Assembly: GCF_046237015.1 (NCBI RefSeq)
Contig: NZ_JBJYIN010000013.1
Location: 1 to 64,000, forward strand
Origin: JBJYIN01 sp046237015
GTDB lineage: Bacteria; Pseudomonadota; Gammaproteobacteria; Enterobacterales; Enterobacteriaceae
Length of the DNA: 64,000 bases
Direction of reading: 5' to 3'
A program made the position numbers and the translations under genes. The notes under the pieces are model-generated. The model did no database searches. It was not told where the DNA came from and was given only the letters and a program-made list of their open reading frames with translations. Below are positions 42,293-50,721 of this stretch, in pieces. Each line of letters opens with the position of its first letter. The first letter of the stretch is position 1.

Positions 42293-42306
42293 CTTATTTT
42301 TATCTC

Positions 42307-43197
42307 TTAACGCTTGAGTTTCGGGTCCAGCGTATCGCGCAACGTATCCCCCAGCAGGTTGAAAGCCAGCACCGTGAAGAAGATCGCCATACCGGGAAAG
42401 ACGCTGACGTGCCACAATCCGGCCATCATCATATTGCGGCTCATTGCCAGAATATTTCCCCATTCCGGCACGTCCGGTTCCGGCCCCAGACCAATAAAGC
42501 TCAGTCCGGCTGCGGTGAGAATGCTGGTGCCGATACGCATGGTGAAATAGACAATCACGTTGGATAGTGTGCCGGGCAAAATATGGCGTAGCAGAATGAT
42601 ACGGTCAGTCGCGCCAGCGCAGCGTACGGCTTCAACGTATGCCGCTTGCTTCAGGGATAGCGCAGAGGCCCGCACAATACGTGCAAATACCGGGACACTG
42701 AATACGGCGACGGCGATGATCACGTTATTTAGCCCCGGCCCCAGAATGGCTACGACAGCGATCGCCAGCAGCATGCCGGGAAAAGCAAACAGCACATCGC
42801 AACCGCGCATGATCAGCATGTCGATCCAACGGCCGTAGTAGCCTGCTAGCAATCCGAGGACAATGCCCACCAACATACCCAGCGTGACGGAGAACAAACC
42901 AACGTACAGCGAAATACGTGCGCCATAGAGGATGCGGCTGAGTACATCGCGCCCCAGATCGTCCGTTCCCATCCAATGGCTGGCTGAGGGGGGCGCAGAT
43001 AGCGCCATCCAGTCTGGCTCCATTGGGTCCCATGGCGCCAGTAAGGGCGCGAACACCGCAACCAGAATCAGTATTAGGATAAAGCCACCGGATACCAATG
43101 CGAGTGGATTGCTCAGCAGGGTGAGCATAAAGTCACGCCATGGCGAGCGAATCGTGTTGTTGTCCACGGTCTCGTTGGATTGAGAAAGAACCGTCAT
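42307..43197 (-). CDS. gsiD: Glutathione/peptide ABC transporter inner-membrane subunit GsiD-like
   Basis: The 296-aa permease has six membrane helices and an N-terminal extension typical of DppC/GsiD subunits, including WMGTDDLGRDVLSRILYGAR. The ATPase-docking EAA loop reads EAVRCAGATDRIILLRHILP. It pairs with GsiC to form the translocation channel. It starts nine bp after gsiC. Assignment to Gsi rather than Dpp or Opp rests on the combination with a fused GsiA ATPase and iaaA. Confidence 0.85.
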   Translation of the reverse strand: MTVLSQSNETVDNNTIRSPWRDFMLTLLSNPLALVSGGFILILILVAVFAPLLAPWDPMEPDWMALSAPPSASHWMGTDDLGRDVLSRILYGARISLYVGLFSVTLGMLVGIVLGLLAGYYGRWIDMLIMRGCDVLFAFPGMLLAIAVVAILGPGLNNVIIAVAVFSVPVFARIVRASALSLKQAAYVEAVRCAGATDRIILLRHILPGTLSNVIVYFTMRIGTSILTAAGLSFIGLGPEPDVPEWGNILAMSRNMMMAGLWHVSVFPGMAIFFTVLAFNLLGDTLRDTLDPKLKR

Positions 43198-43205
43198 CGC
43201 AGCTC

Positions 43206-44126
43206 CTAACGTAAGCGAATCGCCGGGTTGACCACTGCGTAAAGCAGATCCACCAGCAGGTTAATCAAAATGAATTCCAGCACGAACAGCATCACTAACG
43301 CCTGAATGACCGGTTGGTCCTGCGTTTTGATGGATTCGATCAGCAGCAGCCCGAGTCCCGGCCAACTGAACACACTTTCCACGACGATAGACCCGCCGAG
43401 CAGGAAGCCGAACTGTAACCCCAGCATGGTAATCACCGGGATAAGCGCATTGCGTAATACGTGTTTCCAGACGATTAACCGCCCGCGTAACCCTTTGGAT
43501 CGTGCGGTGCGGACATAATCTTCCTGCATCACTTCTAAAAAAGCGGAGCGGGTGAAGCGGGCCATGACAGCCGCGACCGATGCGCCAAGCGTTAGTGCTG
43601 GCAGAACGATATCTGAAGGCTGGTTAAAGCCGCTGACGGAAAAAATACCGAATGGCATGGCGACAAACTGAATCAGTAGCAGGCCAAGCCAGAATGTCGG
43701 CATGGAAATCCCCCCCACGGCGACGCTCATCAGTGACCAGTCCTGCCATTTGCCTCGTCTCAGCGCGGCGATAACGCCTACCACTAACCCGAGCACTACC
43801 GACCAGGCGAACCCTGCTAATGCCAACCATAGCGTAGGCATAAAACTTTTCTCGATGACCTCTAGCACCGGTTGCTGGGTGCGATAGGTGACGCCGAGAT
43901 CGCCGTGTAGCAGGCCGTTTAGCCAATGTACGTACTGCTGTGGTAAGGGATCGTTAAGCCCCAGATGTTCGCGCGCAGCCTCCACAGCTTCCGGCGTTGC
44001 GTCTGGACCGGCGTAGATAAACGCCGGATCGCCTGGCAGAAGTTTGATAAAGGTGAAAATGAGCAGGGAAACCACCAGTAACACCGGTATCGTTTCCAGC
44101 AATCGACGGATGATATAGGTGAACAT
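43206..44126 (-). CDS. gsiC: Glutathione/peptide ABC transporter inner-membrane subunit GsiC-like
   Basis: The 306-aa permease of the DppB/GsiC type starts MFTYIIRRLLETIPVLLVVS, and the EAA loop is RTARSKGLRGRLIVWKHVLR. Six membrane helices are expected, with a periplasmic loop after the first helix (LLPGDPAFIYAGPDATPEAV). It lies between the binding protein gene (21 bp upstream) and gsiD (8 bp downstream). Confidence 0.86.
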   Translation of the reverse strand: MFTYIIRRLLETIPVLLVVSLLIFTFIKLLPGDPAFIYAGPDATPEAVEAAREHLGLNDPLPQQYVHWLNGLLHGDLGVTYRTQQPVLEVIEKSFMPTLWLALAGFAWSVVLGLVVGVIAALRRGKWQDWSLMSVAVGGISMPTFWLGLLLIQFVAMPFGIFSVSGFNQPSDIVLPALTLGASVAAVMARFTRSAFLEVMQEDYVRTARSKGLRGRLIVWKHVLRNALIPVITMLGLQFGFLLGGSIVVESVFSWPGLGLLLIESIKTQDQPVIQALVMLFVLEFILINLLVDLLYAVVNPAIRLR

Positions 44127-44147
44127 CGTCTTTCCCCGTCAGGTTGA

Positions 44148-45704
44148 TTAATGGAATTCGGCACGGGAATACATCAACAGACCGTCTGCCTGCATATAAA
44201 CGTTATTCAGGTTCTTTACCTTTCCGACCAGATTATCTGGCGAACCCAGGAAAATGACGGGGGCATCCTGCCAAATCTGTTTCTGTGCTTCAGCATAAGC
44301 CGCCGCTCGTTTTGCAGGGTCGGCGGTTTGCAGCGCGGCGGTAATGTATTTATCGGTCTCTGGGCCGCTGTAGTAGGACATGTTTTGCGCTGTCGGTACC
44401 CAGGATTCGGTGGCAAACAGCGGACGCAGCGCCCAGTCAGCGTCACCCGTAGAAGGCGACCAGCCGCCAAAATAGAAGTCATACTCGGCTTTCTGCGGAT
44501 CTTTGTTACCGAAAATTTTCTTGTTACGCGTGCCCGCATCCATTGGCATCACGGTGACGCGAACGCCAACCTGTCCCAGTTGTTGCTTCAGGAACTGCGT
44601 GTTACGGATGCTGGCGGTACTGTTGAGCGTGTACATGATGGTATCCAGACCGTTGCCGTATCCCGCTTCTTTCAACAGCGCTTTTGCTTTTTCTGGGTCA
44701 TAGCGATAATCAGGTGCCGTTTGTTTTTGATAGAACTGCACGTTGGGGGACAGGGTTGATGTGGCCGTTGTTCCCATACCGGCATAACCGACTTTCAGCC
44801 AAACATCACGATTGATGGCATAGTTGAGCGCCTGACGAACTCGCACATCGTTAAATGCGGTGTGCTGTGTGTTGATCGCGACGTAAGTGAAGTAGATGCT
44901 TTTATCCCGCTGTACGGCCAGTTTGGCATCATTTTTTATCGTTTCCATCAGGTCAGTTGGCAATGGCGAAATGGCATCCACCTGACCGGCCTTGAGCGCT
45001 GCAACGCGGGTGGCGTCTTCCGGCGTAGGATAGAAGGTGACGTTATCGACCTTCGGCCAACCTTGCCGCCAATAGCCCGCGTATTTCGACAGCTTTATGC
45101 TTTTTCCTAACTGCCACTCTACGAATTTGAACGGCCCGGTGCCGACGGGATGTTGGCGTAATTGCGCTTCTTCTGGGTATTGTGCCAGGGCCGCAGGGCT
45201 GTGCATGACGGCTGAGGGATGTGCCAACGTGTTGATGAATGCGCCGAACGGCTGATTCAGTTCGATTTTTACCTGTGTCGGTGAGAGCGCTGTGATGCTT
45301 TTGATCATTTTAAACAAACTGTTGCGCTTTAACCCTTTGCTTGGATCCGCCAGTCGGCCGAGGTTGGCTTTGACCGCTTCGGCGTCGAACGGCGTACCGT
45401 CTTGAAACGTGACGCCTTCGCGCAAGGTGAGGGTAAATTCAGTCGCGTTGTCGTTGCCAACATAATCGGTAGCTAACCACGATATCAGCTTCATTTCATT
45501 ATCGAACTGGAACAACCGTTCAAAGATGCCGCTCTGTATGGAGTAGCTGGTGTTATCCGTGGTGTCATGCGGATCTAATCCAGTGATATCCGCTGATGTG
45601 GAAATACGCAGATCCTGCGCCTGTGCGGCAACGCTCAGGCAGAGCGATAGCCCGATGGCGGTGGCGGAACGACGTAATATTGAACAATATGGTAATGGTT
45701 TCAT
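44148..45704 (-). CDS. gsiB: Periplasmic glutathione/peptide-binding protein GsiB-like
   Basis: The 518-aa extracytoplasmic binding protein of family 5 captures glutathione or small peptides for the GsiACD transporter. A Sec signal ends at AQA about residue 29, and the mature protein begins near QDLRISTSADITGLDPHDTT. The family signature follows with FTLTLREGVTFQDGTPFDAE and VGTGPFKFVEW. ATG at 45704 follows GGGAGAG; seven upstream in-frame codons are unsupported. It is 52 bp downstream of gsiA. Confidence 0.88.
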   Translation of the reverse strand: MKPLPYCSILRRSATAIGLSLCLSVAAQAQDLRISTSADITGLDPHDTTDNTSYSIQSGIFERLFQFDNEMKLISWLATDYVGNDNATEFTLTLREGVTFQDGTPFDAEAVKANLGRLADPSKGLKRNSLFKMIKSITALSPTQVKIELNQPFGAFINTLAHPSAVMHSPAALAQYPEEAQLRQHPVGTGPFKFVEWQLGKSIKLSKYAGYWRQGWPKVDNVTFYPTPEDATRVAALKAGQVDAISPLPTDLMETIKNDAKLAVQRDKSIYFTYVAINTQHTAFNDVRVRQALNYAINRDVWLKVGYAGMGTTATSTLSPNVQFYQKQTAPDYRYDPEKAKALLKEAGYGNGLDTIMYTLNSTASIRNTQFLKQQLGQVGVRVTVMPMDAGTRNKKIFGNKDPQKAEYDFYFGGWSPSTGDADWALRPLFATESWVPTAQNMSYYSGPETDKYITAALQTADPAKRAAAYAEAQKQIWQDAPVIFLGSPDNLVGKVKNLNNVYMQADGLLMYSRAEFH

Positions 45705-45756
45705 GGTGTCTCTCCCGTGAAGCAATATTCAGGCATTGTTGTTGGTATTTATTGGT

Positions 45757-47631
45757 TTACGTGTTGTCGCTTACCCAATGATGTGGCGCGACCTGTCGAT
45801 AGCGCATCTTTGCTACGACCTCGCCCGCTTTACGCAGTGGGGAGGGAATTTCGCTGTCATCAAACGTGCGGGCGCTGCGCTGTGTGGGGTCAGCAATGGG
45901 CACGGATGCCAACAGGCGTCGGGTATAGGGGTGTTGTGGCGCATTAAACACGGACTGGCGTGGGCCAATTTCTACAATTTGCCCGAGGTACATCACCGCA
46001 ACCCGGTTGGCGATCCGTTCGACCACCGCCATATCATGAGAGATGAAAATCCATGACACGCCGGTTTTCTGCTGTAAATCCATCATCAGGTTCACCACCT
46101 GTGCCTGAATCGACACATCTAATGCCGACACCGCTTCGTCGGCGATGATGACCTGTGGTTGCAACGCCATGGCGCGTGCGATAGCAATACGTTGCCGTTG
46201 ACCACCGGAAAACTCATGTGGATAGCGGCTGGCGTGTTCCGGCAACAAACCGACGCTTTTTAGCAGCGTTTGTACCTGAGGGGTGGCTTCTTCCAGTGAT
46301 TTCACTAATCCGTGTAGCAGTAATGGTTCGGCAATGGTAAAGCCGACAGTGAGGCGCGGGTTTAGCGAGGCATAGGGGTCTTGAAACACCATCTGCATTT
46401 CCCGGCGTAGCGGTTGGAACTCGCTCTCTTTCATCAGAGAGATTTCTTTACCCTGAAAATGAATGCTTTCTGCTTCACTCTGGGTCAAACGCAATAGCGC
46501 CCGGCCGGTTGTCGATTTACCACAGCCACTTTCCCCGACGATAGCCAAGGTTTCTCCTGGCCAAACGTTAAAGTCAATCTGTTCAACGGCATGGACATGG
46601 TGAGTGATGCTGGAGAACATCCCAGAGCGCACCGGAAAATAGACGCGCAGGCCGCGAATATCCAGCAGTGGCTCCACGTCATAGCGTGCGGTCATCTGTT
46701 CGCTGTCATCATGACTGGCTGACTGACCAAGCAGCGGGAAGCGTTTGGGCCAATGATGCTCGCGCATATCGCCCAGTTTCGGCACGGCGGCCAGCAGTGA
46801 TTGAGTATAAGGATGTTGTGGGGCCGCAAAAATTTGTTCGACGTGGCCCTGTTCGACCACTTCGCCGCGATACATGACGACCACGCGATCGGCGATTTCT
46901 GCGACGACGCCCATATCGTGGGTAATAAACAGCACGGCCATCTCGCTCTGTTGTTGCAGATTACGCAGGATTTGCAGAATTCGTGCCTGAACAGTGACAT
47001 CGAGCGCGGTGGTGGGTTCATCGGCAATAAGCAGTTGCGGATCGCAAGCCAACGCTTGTGCGATCATGACGCGCTGGCGCATACCGCCGGAGAGCGAATG
47101 GGGGTAGCTTTTCATCACGCGATCGACATCGGCGATGCGAACTTTGTGCAACAGTTCTCGTGCTTTTTTGTCTGCGCTGGCGGCATCACAAATCCGGTGG
47201 TCGCGTAGCGCTTCCGTTAACTGGTCGCCAATTTTCAGCACCGGGTTTAATGACGTCATCGGTTCCTGAAAGATCATGGCAATTTCGCGTCCACGTAGCT
47301 GACGACGCTGCTCTGCTTTCATGGTAAGCAGATTGTGTTGCTGTCCGTCATGGGCGGTAAAGTTGATCGTGCCGCGCTCAATGTCAGCGCTGTCGCCCAG
47401 CAGGCCCATCACCGTCAGGGATGTCACTGATTTTCCAGACCCACTTTCCCCGACGATAGCAACGATTTCCCCTTTATTCAGAGTAAAAGAGACGCCTCTG
47501 AGGGCCTGATGCTTGCCTGATCTCCCGCTGAAGCTCACGTTCAGATCGTTGATTTCCAGCACGGGCTGGGGTGTAACTCCGGGTGCGGTGGCGGTTACAG
47601 CACCCATTTGTGTGATATCCGTCATTGTCAT
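45757..47631 (-). CDS. gsiA: Glutathione/peptide ABC transporter ATP-binding subunit GsiA-like (two fused ATPase domains)
   Basis: The product of about 624 aa carries two complete ATPase domains, as in E. coli GsiA. The first has GESGSGKS, LSGGMRQR and LLIADEPTTALD; the second has GESGCGKS, FSGGQRQR and IIADEAVSALD. It energises import through GsiC and GsiD. The start is uncertain: ATG codons at 47703, 47649, 47631 and 47625 are all possible, and I use 47631, which gives a length like E. coli GsiA. It is the first gene of the minus-strand cluster, preceded by about 240 bp shared with the divergent rph promoter. Confidence 0.86.
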   Translation of the reverse strand: MTMTDITQMGAVTATAPGVTPQPVLEINDLNVSFSGRSGKHQALRGVSFTLNKGEIVAIVGESGSGKSVTSLTVMGLLGDSADIERGTINFTAHDGQQHNLLTMKAEQRRQLRGREIAMIFQEPMTSLNPVLKIGDQLTEALRDHRICDAASADKKARELLHKVRIADVDRVMKSYPHSLSGGMRQRVMIAQALACDPQLLIADEPTTALDVTVQARILQILRNLQQQSEMAVLFITHDMGVVAEIADRVVVMYRGEVVEQGHVEQIFAAPQHPYTQSLLAAVPKLGDMREHHWPKRFPLLGQSASHDDSEQMTARYDVEPLLDIRGLRVYFPVRSGMFSSITHHVHAVEQIDFNVWPGETLAIVGESGCGKSTTGRALLRLTQSEAESIHFQGKEISLMKESEFQPLRREMQMVFQDPYASLNPRLTVGFTIAEPLLLHGLVKSLEEATPQVQTLLKSVGLLPEHASRYPHEFSGGQRQRIAIARAMALQPQVIIADEAVSALDVSIQAQVVNLMMDLQQKTGVSWIFISHDMAVVERIANRVAVMYLGQIVEIGPRQSVFNAPQHPYTRRLLASVPIADPTQRSARTFDDSEIPSPLRKAGEVVAKMRYRQVAPHHWVSDNT

Positions 47632-47884
47632 TCCGGTTGGTTGTCTCATCGTCAGGTTCGGTCGACGCGATAGGCCAGACTTAGCGCGGTGTACACGGCT
47701 CATCAACGTGCGAAGAAAGAGAATATTCCACGATGTATCATTGCTGACGAATACTTGTTCATTAGAAGGGTATAGCCTGAAGTTATAGCGATGCTTGGAA
47801 GGGAAAATGTGTGGTATACCGTTGCCTATAACCGATCGAAAAAAACGTTCTCTTTAAATTATCATCGTGCATTGCAGGGCAAGA

Positions 47885-47913
47885 TAGGCATTGCCCCTTG
47901 AAGGCCGTATAAT
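47885..47913 (+). promoter_or_regulatory. Sigma-70 promoter of rph-pyrE
   Basis: A perfect -10 box TATAAT lies 17 bp downstream of TAGGCA, which matches four of six -35 positions. The start codon of rph is 36 bp further on. Confidence 0.65.
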
Positions 47914-47949
47914 GCGCGCCAGTTTTCATTTACCTGCCGGAGATGATCC

Positions 47950-48666
47950 ATGCGCCCTACAGGCCGAAGTGCACAGCAAGTACGCCCCCTCAAATTGACC
48001 CGCCATTACACAAAACACGCCGAAGGTTCGGTGTTGGTTGAATTTGGTGATACCAAAGTTTTATGTAATGCCACGGTCGAAGAAGGCGTTCCTCGCTTTC
48101 TGAAAGGACAGGGACAAGGCTGGGTCACTGCCGAATATGGCATGCTGCCGCGTGCGACGCATAGCCGTAATGCGCGTGAAGCCGCTAAAGGTAAGCAGGG
48201 TGGCCGGACGTTGGAAATTCAACGTTTGATTGCACGTTCCCTGCGTGCAGCAATCGATTTAAAAGTGTTGGGAGAATATACCATCACGCTGGATTGCGAT
48301 GTTTTACAGGCCGATGGCGGTACCCGCACGGCGTCAATCACCGGTGCATGTGTGGCGTTAGCCGATGCGCTTAATGTGATGGTCGCCAGTGGCAAACTGA
48401 AGAAAAATCCGTTGAAGGGCATGGTTGCTGCGGTGTCTGTGGGCATCGTCAAGGGCGAAGCGGTTTGCGATTTGGAATATATTGAAGATTCTGCCGCTGA
48501 AACAGACATGAACGTAGTGATGACGGAAGATGGACGCATGATCGAAGTGCAGGGAACGGCGGAAGGCGAACCGTTTAGCCACGATGAGTTGCTCACTCTG
48601 CTGGCGCTGGCTCGTGGAGGAATTGATTCCATCATTCAGGCGCAGAAAGCGGCCTTAGCGGATTAA
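47950..48666 (+). CDS. rph: Ribonuclease PH
   Basis: The 238-aa phosphorolytic 3'-5' exoribonuclease trims tRNA precursors and takes part in rRNA decay as a hexameric ring. The N-terminus MRPTGRSAQQVRPLKLTRHY, the GWVTAEYGMLPRATH segment, the phosphate-binding GGRTLEIQRLIARSLRAAID and the C-terminal DLEYIEDS are all present. The frame is full length, unlike the frameshifted rph of E. coli K-12. It forms an operon with pyrE, and its 3' end overlaps the translation-dependent attenuation region. Confidence 0.96.
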   Translation: MRPTGRSAQQVRPLKLTRHYTKHAEGSVLVEFGDTKVLCNATVEEGVPRFLKGQGQGWVTAEYGMLPRATHSRNAREAAKGKQGGRTLEIQRLIARSLRAAIDLKVLGEYTITLDCDVLQADGGTRTASITGACVALADALNVMVASGKLKKNPLKGMVAAVSVGIVKGEAVCDLEYIEDSAAETDMNVVMTEDGRMIEVQGTAEGEPFSHDELLTLLALARGGIDSIIQAQKAALAD

Positions 48667-48678
48667 TGTTTTATGCTC

Positions 48679-48702
48679 AAGCGACCTGATGGTCGCTTTT
48701 TT
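48679..48702 (+). terminator. pyrE attenuator between rph and pyrE
   Basis: AAGCGACC and GGTCGCTT form an 8-bp stem with a 4-base loop, followed by six T. It lies 13 bp after the rph stop codon. In E. coli the equivalent hairpin is an attenuator: when UTP is low, ribosomes on the end of rph stay close to polymerase and prevent hairpin formation. Confidence 0.88.
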
Positions 48703-48749
48703 ATGTCTGCCAATAACGTGATTAACCCGTAAGACGAGGAGAAGCAGTA

Positions 48750-49391
48750 ATGAAAGCCTATCAGCGCCAGTTTATTGAATTCGCGCTCAGCAAACAGGTA
48801 TTAAAATTCGGTGAATTTACGCTGAAATCAGGGCGCGTCAGCCCCTATTTCTTTAATGCTGGATTGTTTAATACCGGGCGCGATCTGGCCTTGCTGGGAC
48901 GCTTTTATGCAGAAGCCTTAATGGATTCGGGTATTGAATTCGATTTGCTGTTCGGGCCGGCTTATAAAGGTATCCCGATTGCGACCACCACGGCAGTCGC
49001 GCTGGCTGAGCATCATGATCGTGATTTTCCTTACTGTTTTAATCGTAAGGAAGCCAAAGATCATGGCGAGGGCGGTAGTTTGGTGGGCAGTCCGTTAAAG
49101 GGGCGCGTTATGCTGGTGGATGATGTGATTACCGCCGGGACCGCGATCCGTGAATCGATGGAGATTATTGCCGCTCATGGGGCGACGCTGGCGGGTGTGA
49201 TGATTGCGTTGGATCGTCAGGAACGCGGGCGTGCTGATATTTCTGCGATTCAGGAAGTTGAACGTGATTACCAATGCCGGGTGATTTCTATCATTACGTT
49301 GAAAGAGTTAATCGCTTATCTGGCAGAGAAACCCGAGATGGCAGAGTCGCTTGCCGCAGTGAAAGCCTATCGCGAACAGTATGGCATTTAG
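48750..49391 (+). CDS. pyrE: Orotate phosphoribosyltransferase
   Basis: The 213-aa enzyme transfers ribose-5-phosphate from PRPP to orotate to give OMP in pyrimidine synthesis. The PRPP-binding motif VMLVDDVITAGTA (about 120-132) is intact, as are FGPAYKGIPI and the flexible loop FNRKEAKDHGEGG. Length equals E. coli PyrE. A good AGGAG site precedes the ATG. Expression is probably controlled by the UTP-sensing attenuator upstream. Confidence 0.97.
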   Translation: MKAYQRQFIEFALSKQVLKFGEFTLKSGRVSPYFFNAGLFNTGRDLALLGRFYAEALMDSGIEFDLLFGPAYKGIPIATTTAVALAEHHDRDFPYCFNRKEAKDHGEGGSLVGSPLKGRVMLVDDVITAGTAIRESMEIIAAHGATLAGVMIALDRQERGRADISAIQEVERDYQCRVISIITLKELIAYLAEKPEMAESLAAVKAYREQYGI

Positions 49392-49414
49392 CCGTTAGGG
49401 CTTTGTCGGTGATT

Positions 49415-49436
49415 CCGCCAGAGACGCTTCTGGCGG
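49415..49436. terminator. Hairpin between convergent pyrE and slmA
   Basis: CCGCCAGA and TCTGGCGG form an 8-bp GC-rich stem with a 6-base loop. There is no T run after it, so it may be a weak terminator. Confidence 0.5.
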
Positions 49437-49514
49437 GAACTGCCGACAGGCAGAGCGAATAGACATATCCTCTAAATAAGTCAGCGATTGGATTTGATGT
49501 AGTACGGTCGTGGG

Positions 49515-50111
49515 CTAATACAGTTGGGCGGCCAATAAGGGCCAGCGAGTATCAAATTCCTGTGTTGGACGGTAGCGGAATTCAGAGCGAATATACCGCG
49601 AGAGCATGCCCTCACAAAACGCCAATAGCTGACTGGCCAGCAATGTTTCATCGTGCTGGAAGCCTTTACCATCGCGTAACTTGTGTTCACGCAACACTTG
49701 CCGTAGCTGTGATTCAATACGTTCGAATAGTTGGTTTATACGCCCTTGTAAACGATCCTGCTCAAACATCAGAGCATGGCCCGTCATGATGCGTGTCAAA
49801 CCGGGATTCCGTTCGGCAAACCCAAGGATAAGAAGCAAAATCAAACGAATGCGATTAAATGTTTCTTTTTCATCCTGCAAAATCAGGTTGATACGTGTCG
49901 TCAGACTGTCTTCAATGAATTCAATCAGGCTATCAAACATCCGCGTTTTACTGGGAAAGTGCCGGTAAAGCGCAGCTTCAGAGACGCCAACGTTTGCTGC
50001 CAGTTTTGCTGTGGTGATACGCTGGCTACCATCGCTAGATTCCAACATCTGCGCCAGCGCCTGCAAAATTTCCTCGCGACGATTCCTTTTCGTATTTTCT
50101 TTTTCTGCCAT
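49515..50111 (-). CDS. slmA: Nucleoid occlusion factor SlmA
   Basis: The 198-aa TetR-family protein binds specific chromosomal sites and blocks FtsZ ring assembly over the nucleoid. It is collinear with E. coli SlmA (198 aa), with the helix-turn-helix RITTAKLAANVGVSEAALYR and the GFAERNPGLTRIMTGHALMF segment. ATG at 50111 matches the family start; the 26 upstream in-frame codons are unsupported. It converges on pyrE and follows dut on the minus strand, as in E. coli. Confidence 0.96.
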   Translation of the reverse strand: MAEKENTKRNRREEILQALAQMLESSDGSQRITTAKLAANVGVSEAALYRHFPSKTRMFDSLIEFIEDSLTTRINLILQDEKETFNRIRLILLLILGFAERNPGLTRIMTGHALMFEQDRLQGRINQLFERIESQLRQVLREHKLRDGKGFQHDETLLASQLLAFCEGMLSRYIRSEFRYRPTQEFDTRWPLLAAQLY

Positions 50112-50265
50112 GTCTGAAAAGACCCTTGCTAAAAATTTAACGAACAAACACCCGCCAGCGCCACAGCGGCAATCCCCTCTGTTCTTCAAACGACGTCTTG
50201 AAATCTATCGGGGTATTGCTGTGGCTTATATGAATTTTTTTACAATAGCGGGTGGTAGGGGCGTG

Positions 50266-50721
50266 TTAGTTACGGCCTGAATGGCCGAAACCACCTTCTC
50301 CACGTTCACTGCTTACAAAGTCTTCAACCAGGTTAAATTCAGCTTGAACCACGGGAACGAAAATCATCTGCGCGATGCGTTCACCGGGCTCAATCGTGAA
50401 CGTCTGCTGACCACGGTTCCAGACAGAAACCATGAGCTGTCCTTGATAGTCTGAGTCGATTAAGCCAACCAGGTTACCCAGCACAACGCCATGCTTATGG
50501 CCCAGCCCTGAACGCGGCAGTACCATGGCTGCCAGATTCGTATCGGCAATATGAATAGCCAGACCGGTTGGAATCAGGGTGGTTTCTCCTGCTTTTAATT
50601 CTATTGCCTGATCCAGACAGGCACGTAAATCCAACCCGGCAGAGCCCGGCGTGGCGTAGGTTGGTAACGGGAATTGTTGACCGATTCGTGGGTCAACAAT
50701 CTTTACGTCGATTTTTTTCAT
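50266..50721 (-). CDS. dut: dUTP pyrophosphatase
   Basis: The 151-aa trimeric enzyme hydrolyses dUTP to dUMP, limiting uracil in DNA and supplying dTMP synthesis. All five conserved dUTPase motifs are present, including AGLDLRA, PRSGLGHKHG, GLIDSDYQG, PGERIAQ and the C-terminal P-loop-like RGEGGFGHSGR. ATG at 50721 gives MKKIDVK as in E. coli; a second ATG sits one codon earlier. The gene overlaps the 3' end of coaBC by 29 bases. Confidence 0.96.
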   Translation of the reverse strand: MKKIDVKIVDPRIGQQFPLPTYATPGSAGLDLRACLDQAIELKAGETTLIPTGLAIHIADTNLAAMVLPRSGLGHKHGVVLGNLVGLIDSDYQGQLMVSVWNRGQQTFTIEPGERIAQMIFVPVVQAEFNLVEDFVSSERGEGGFGHSGRN

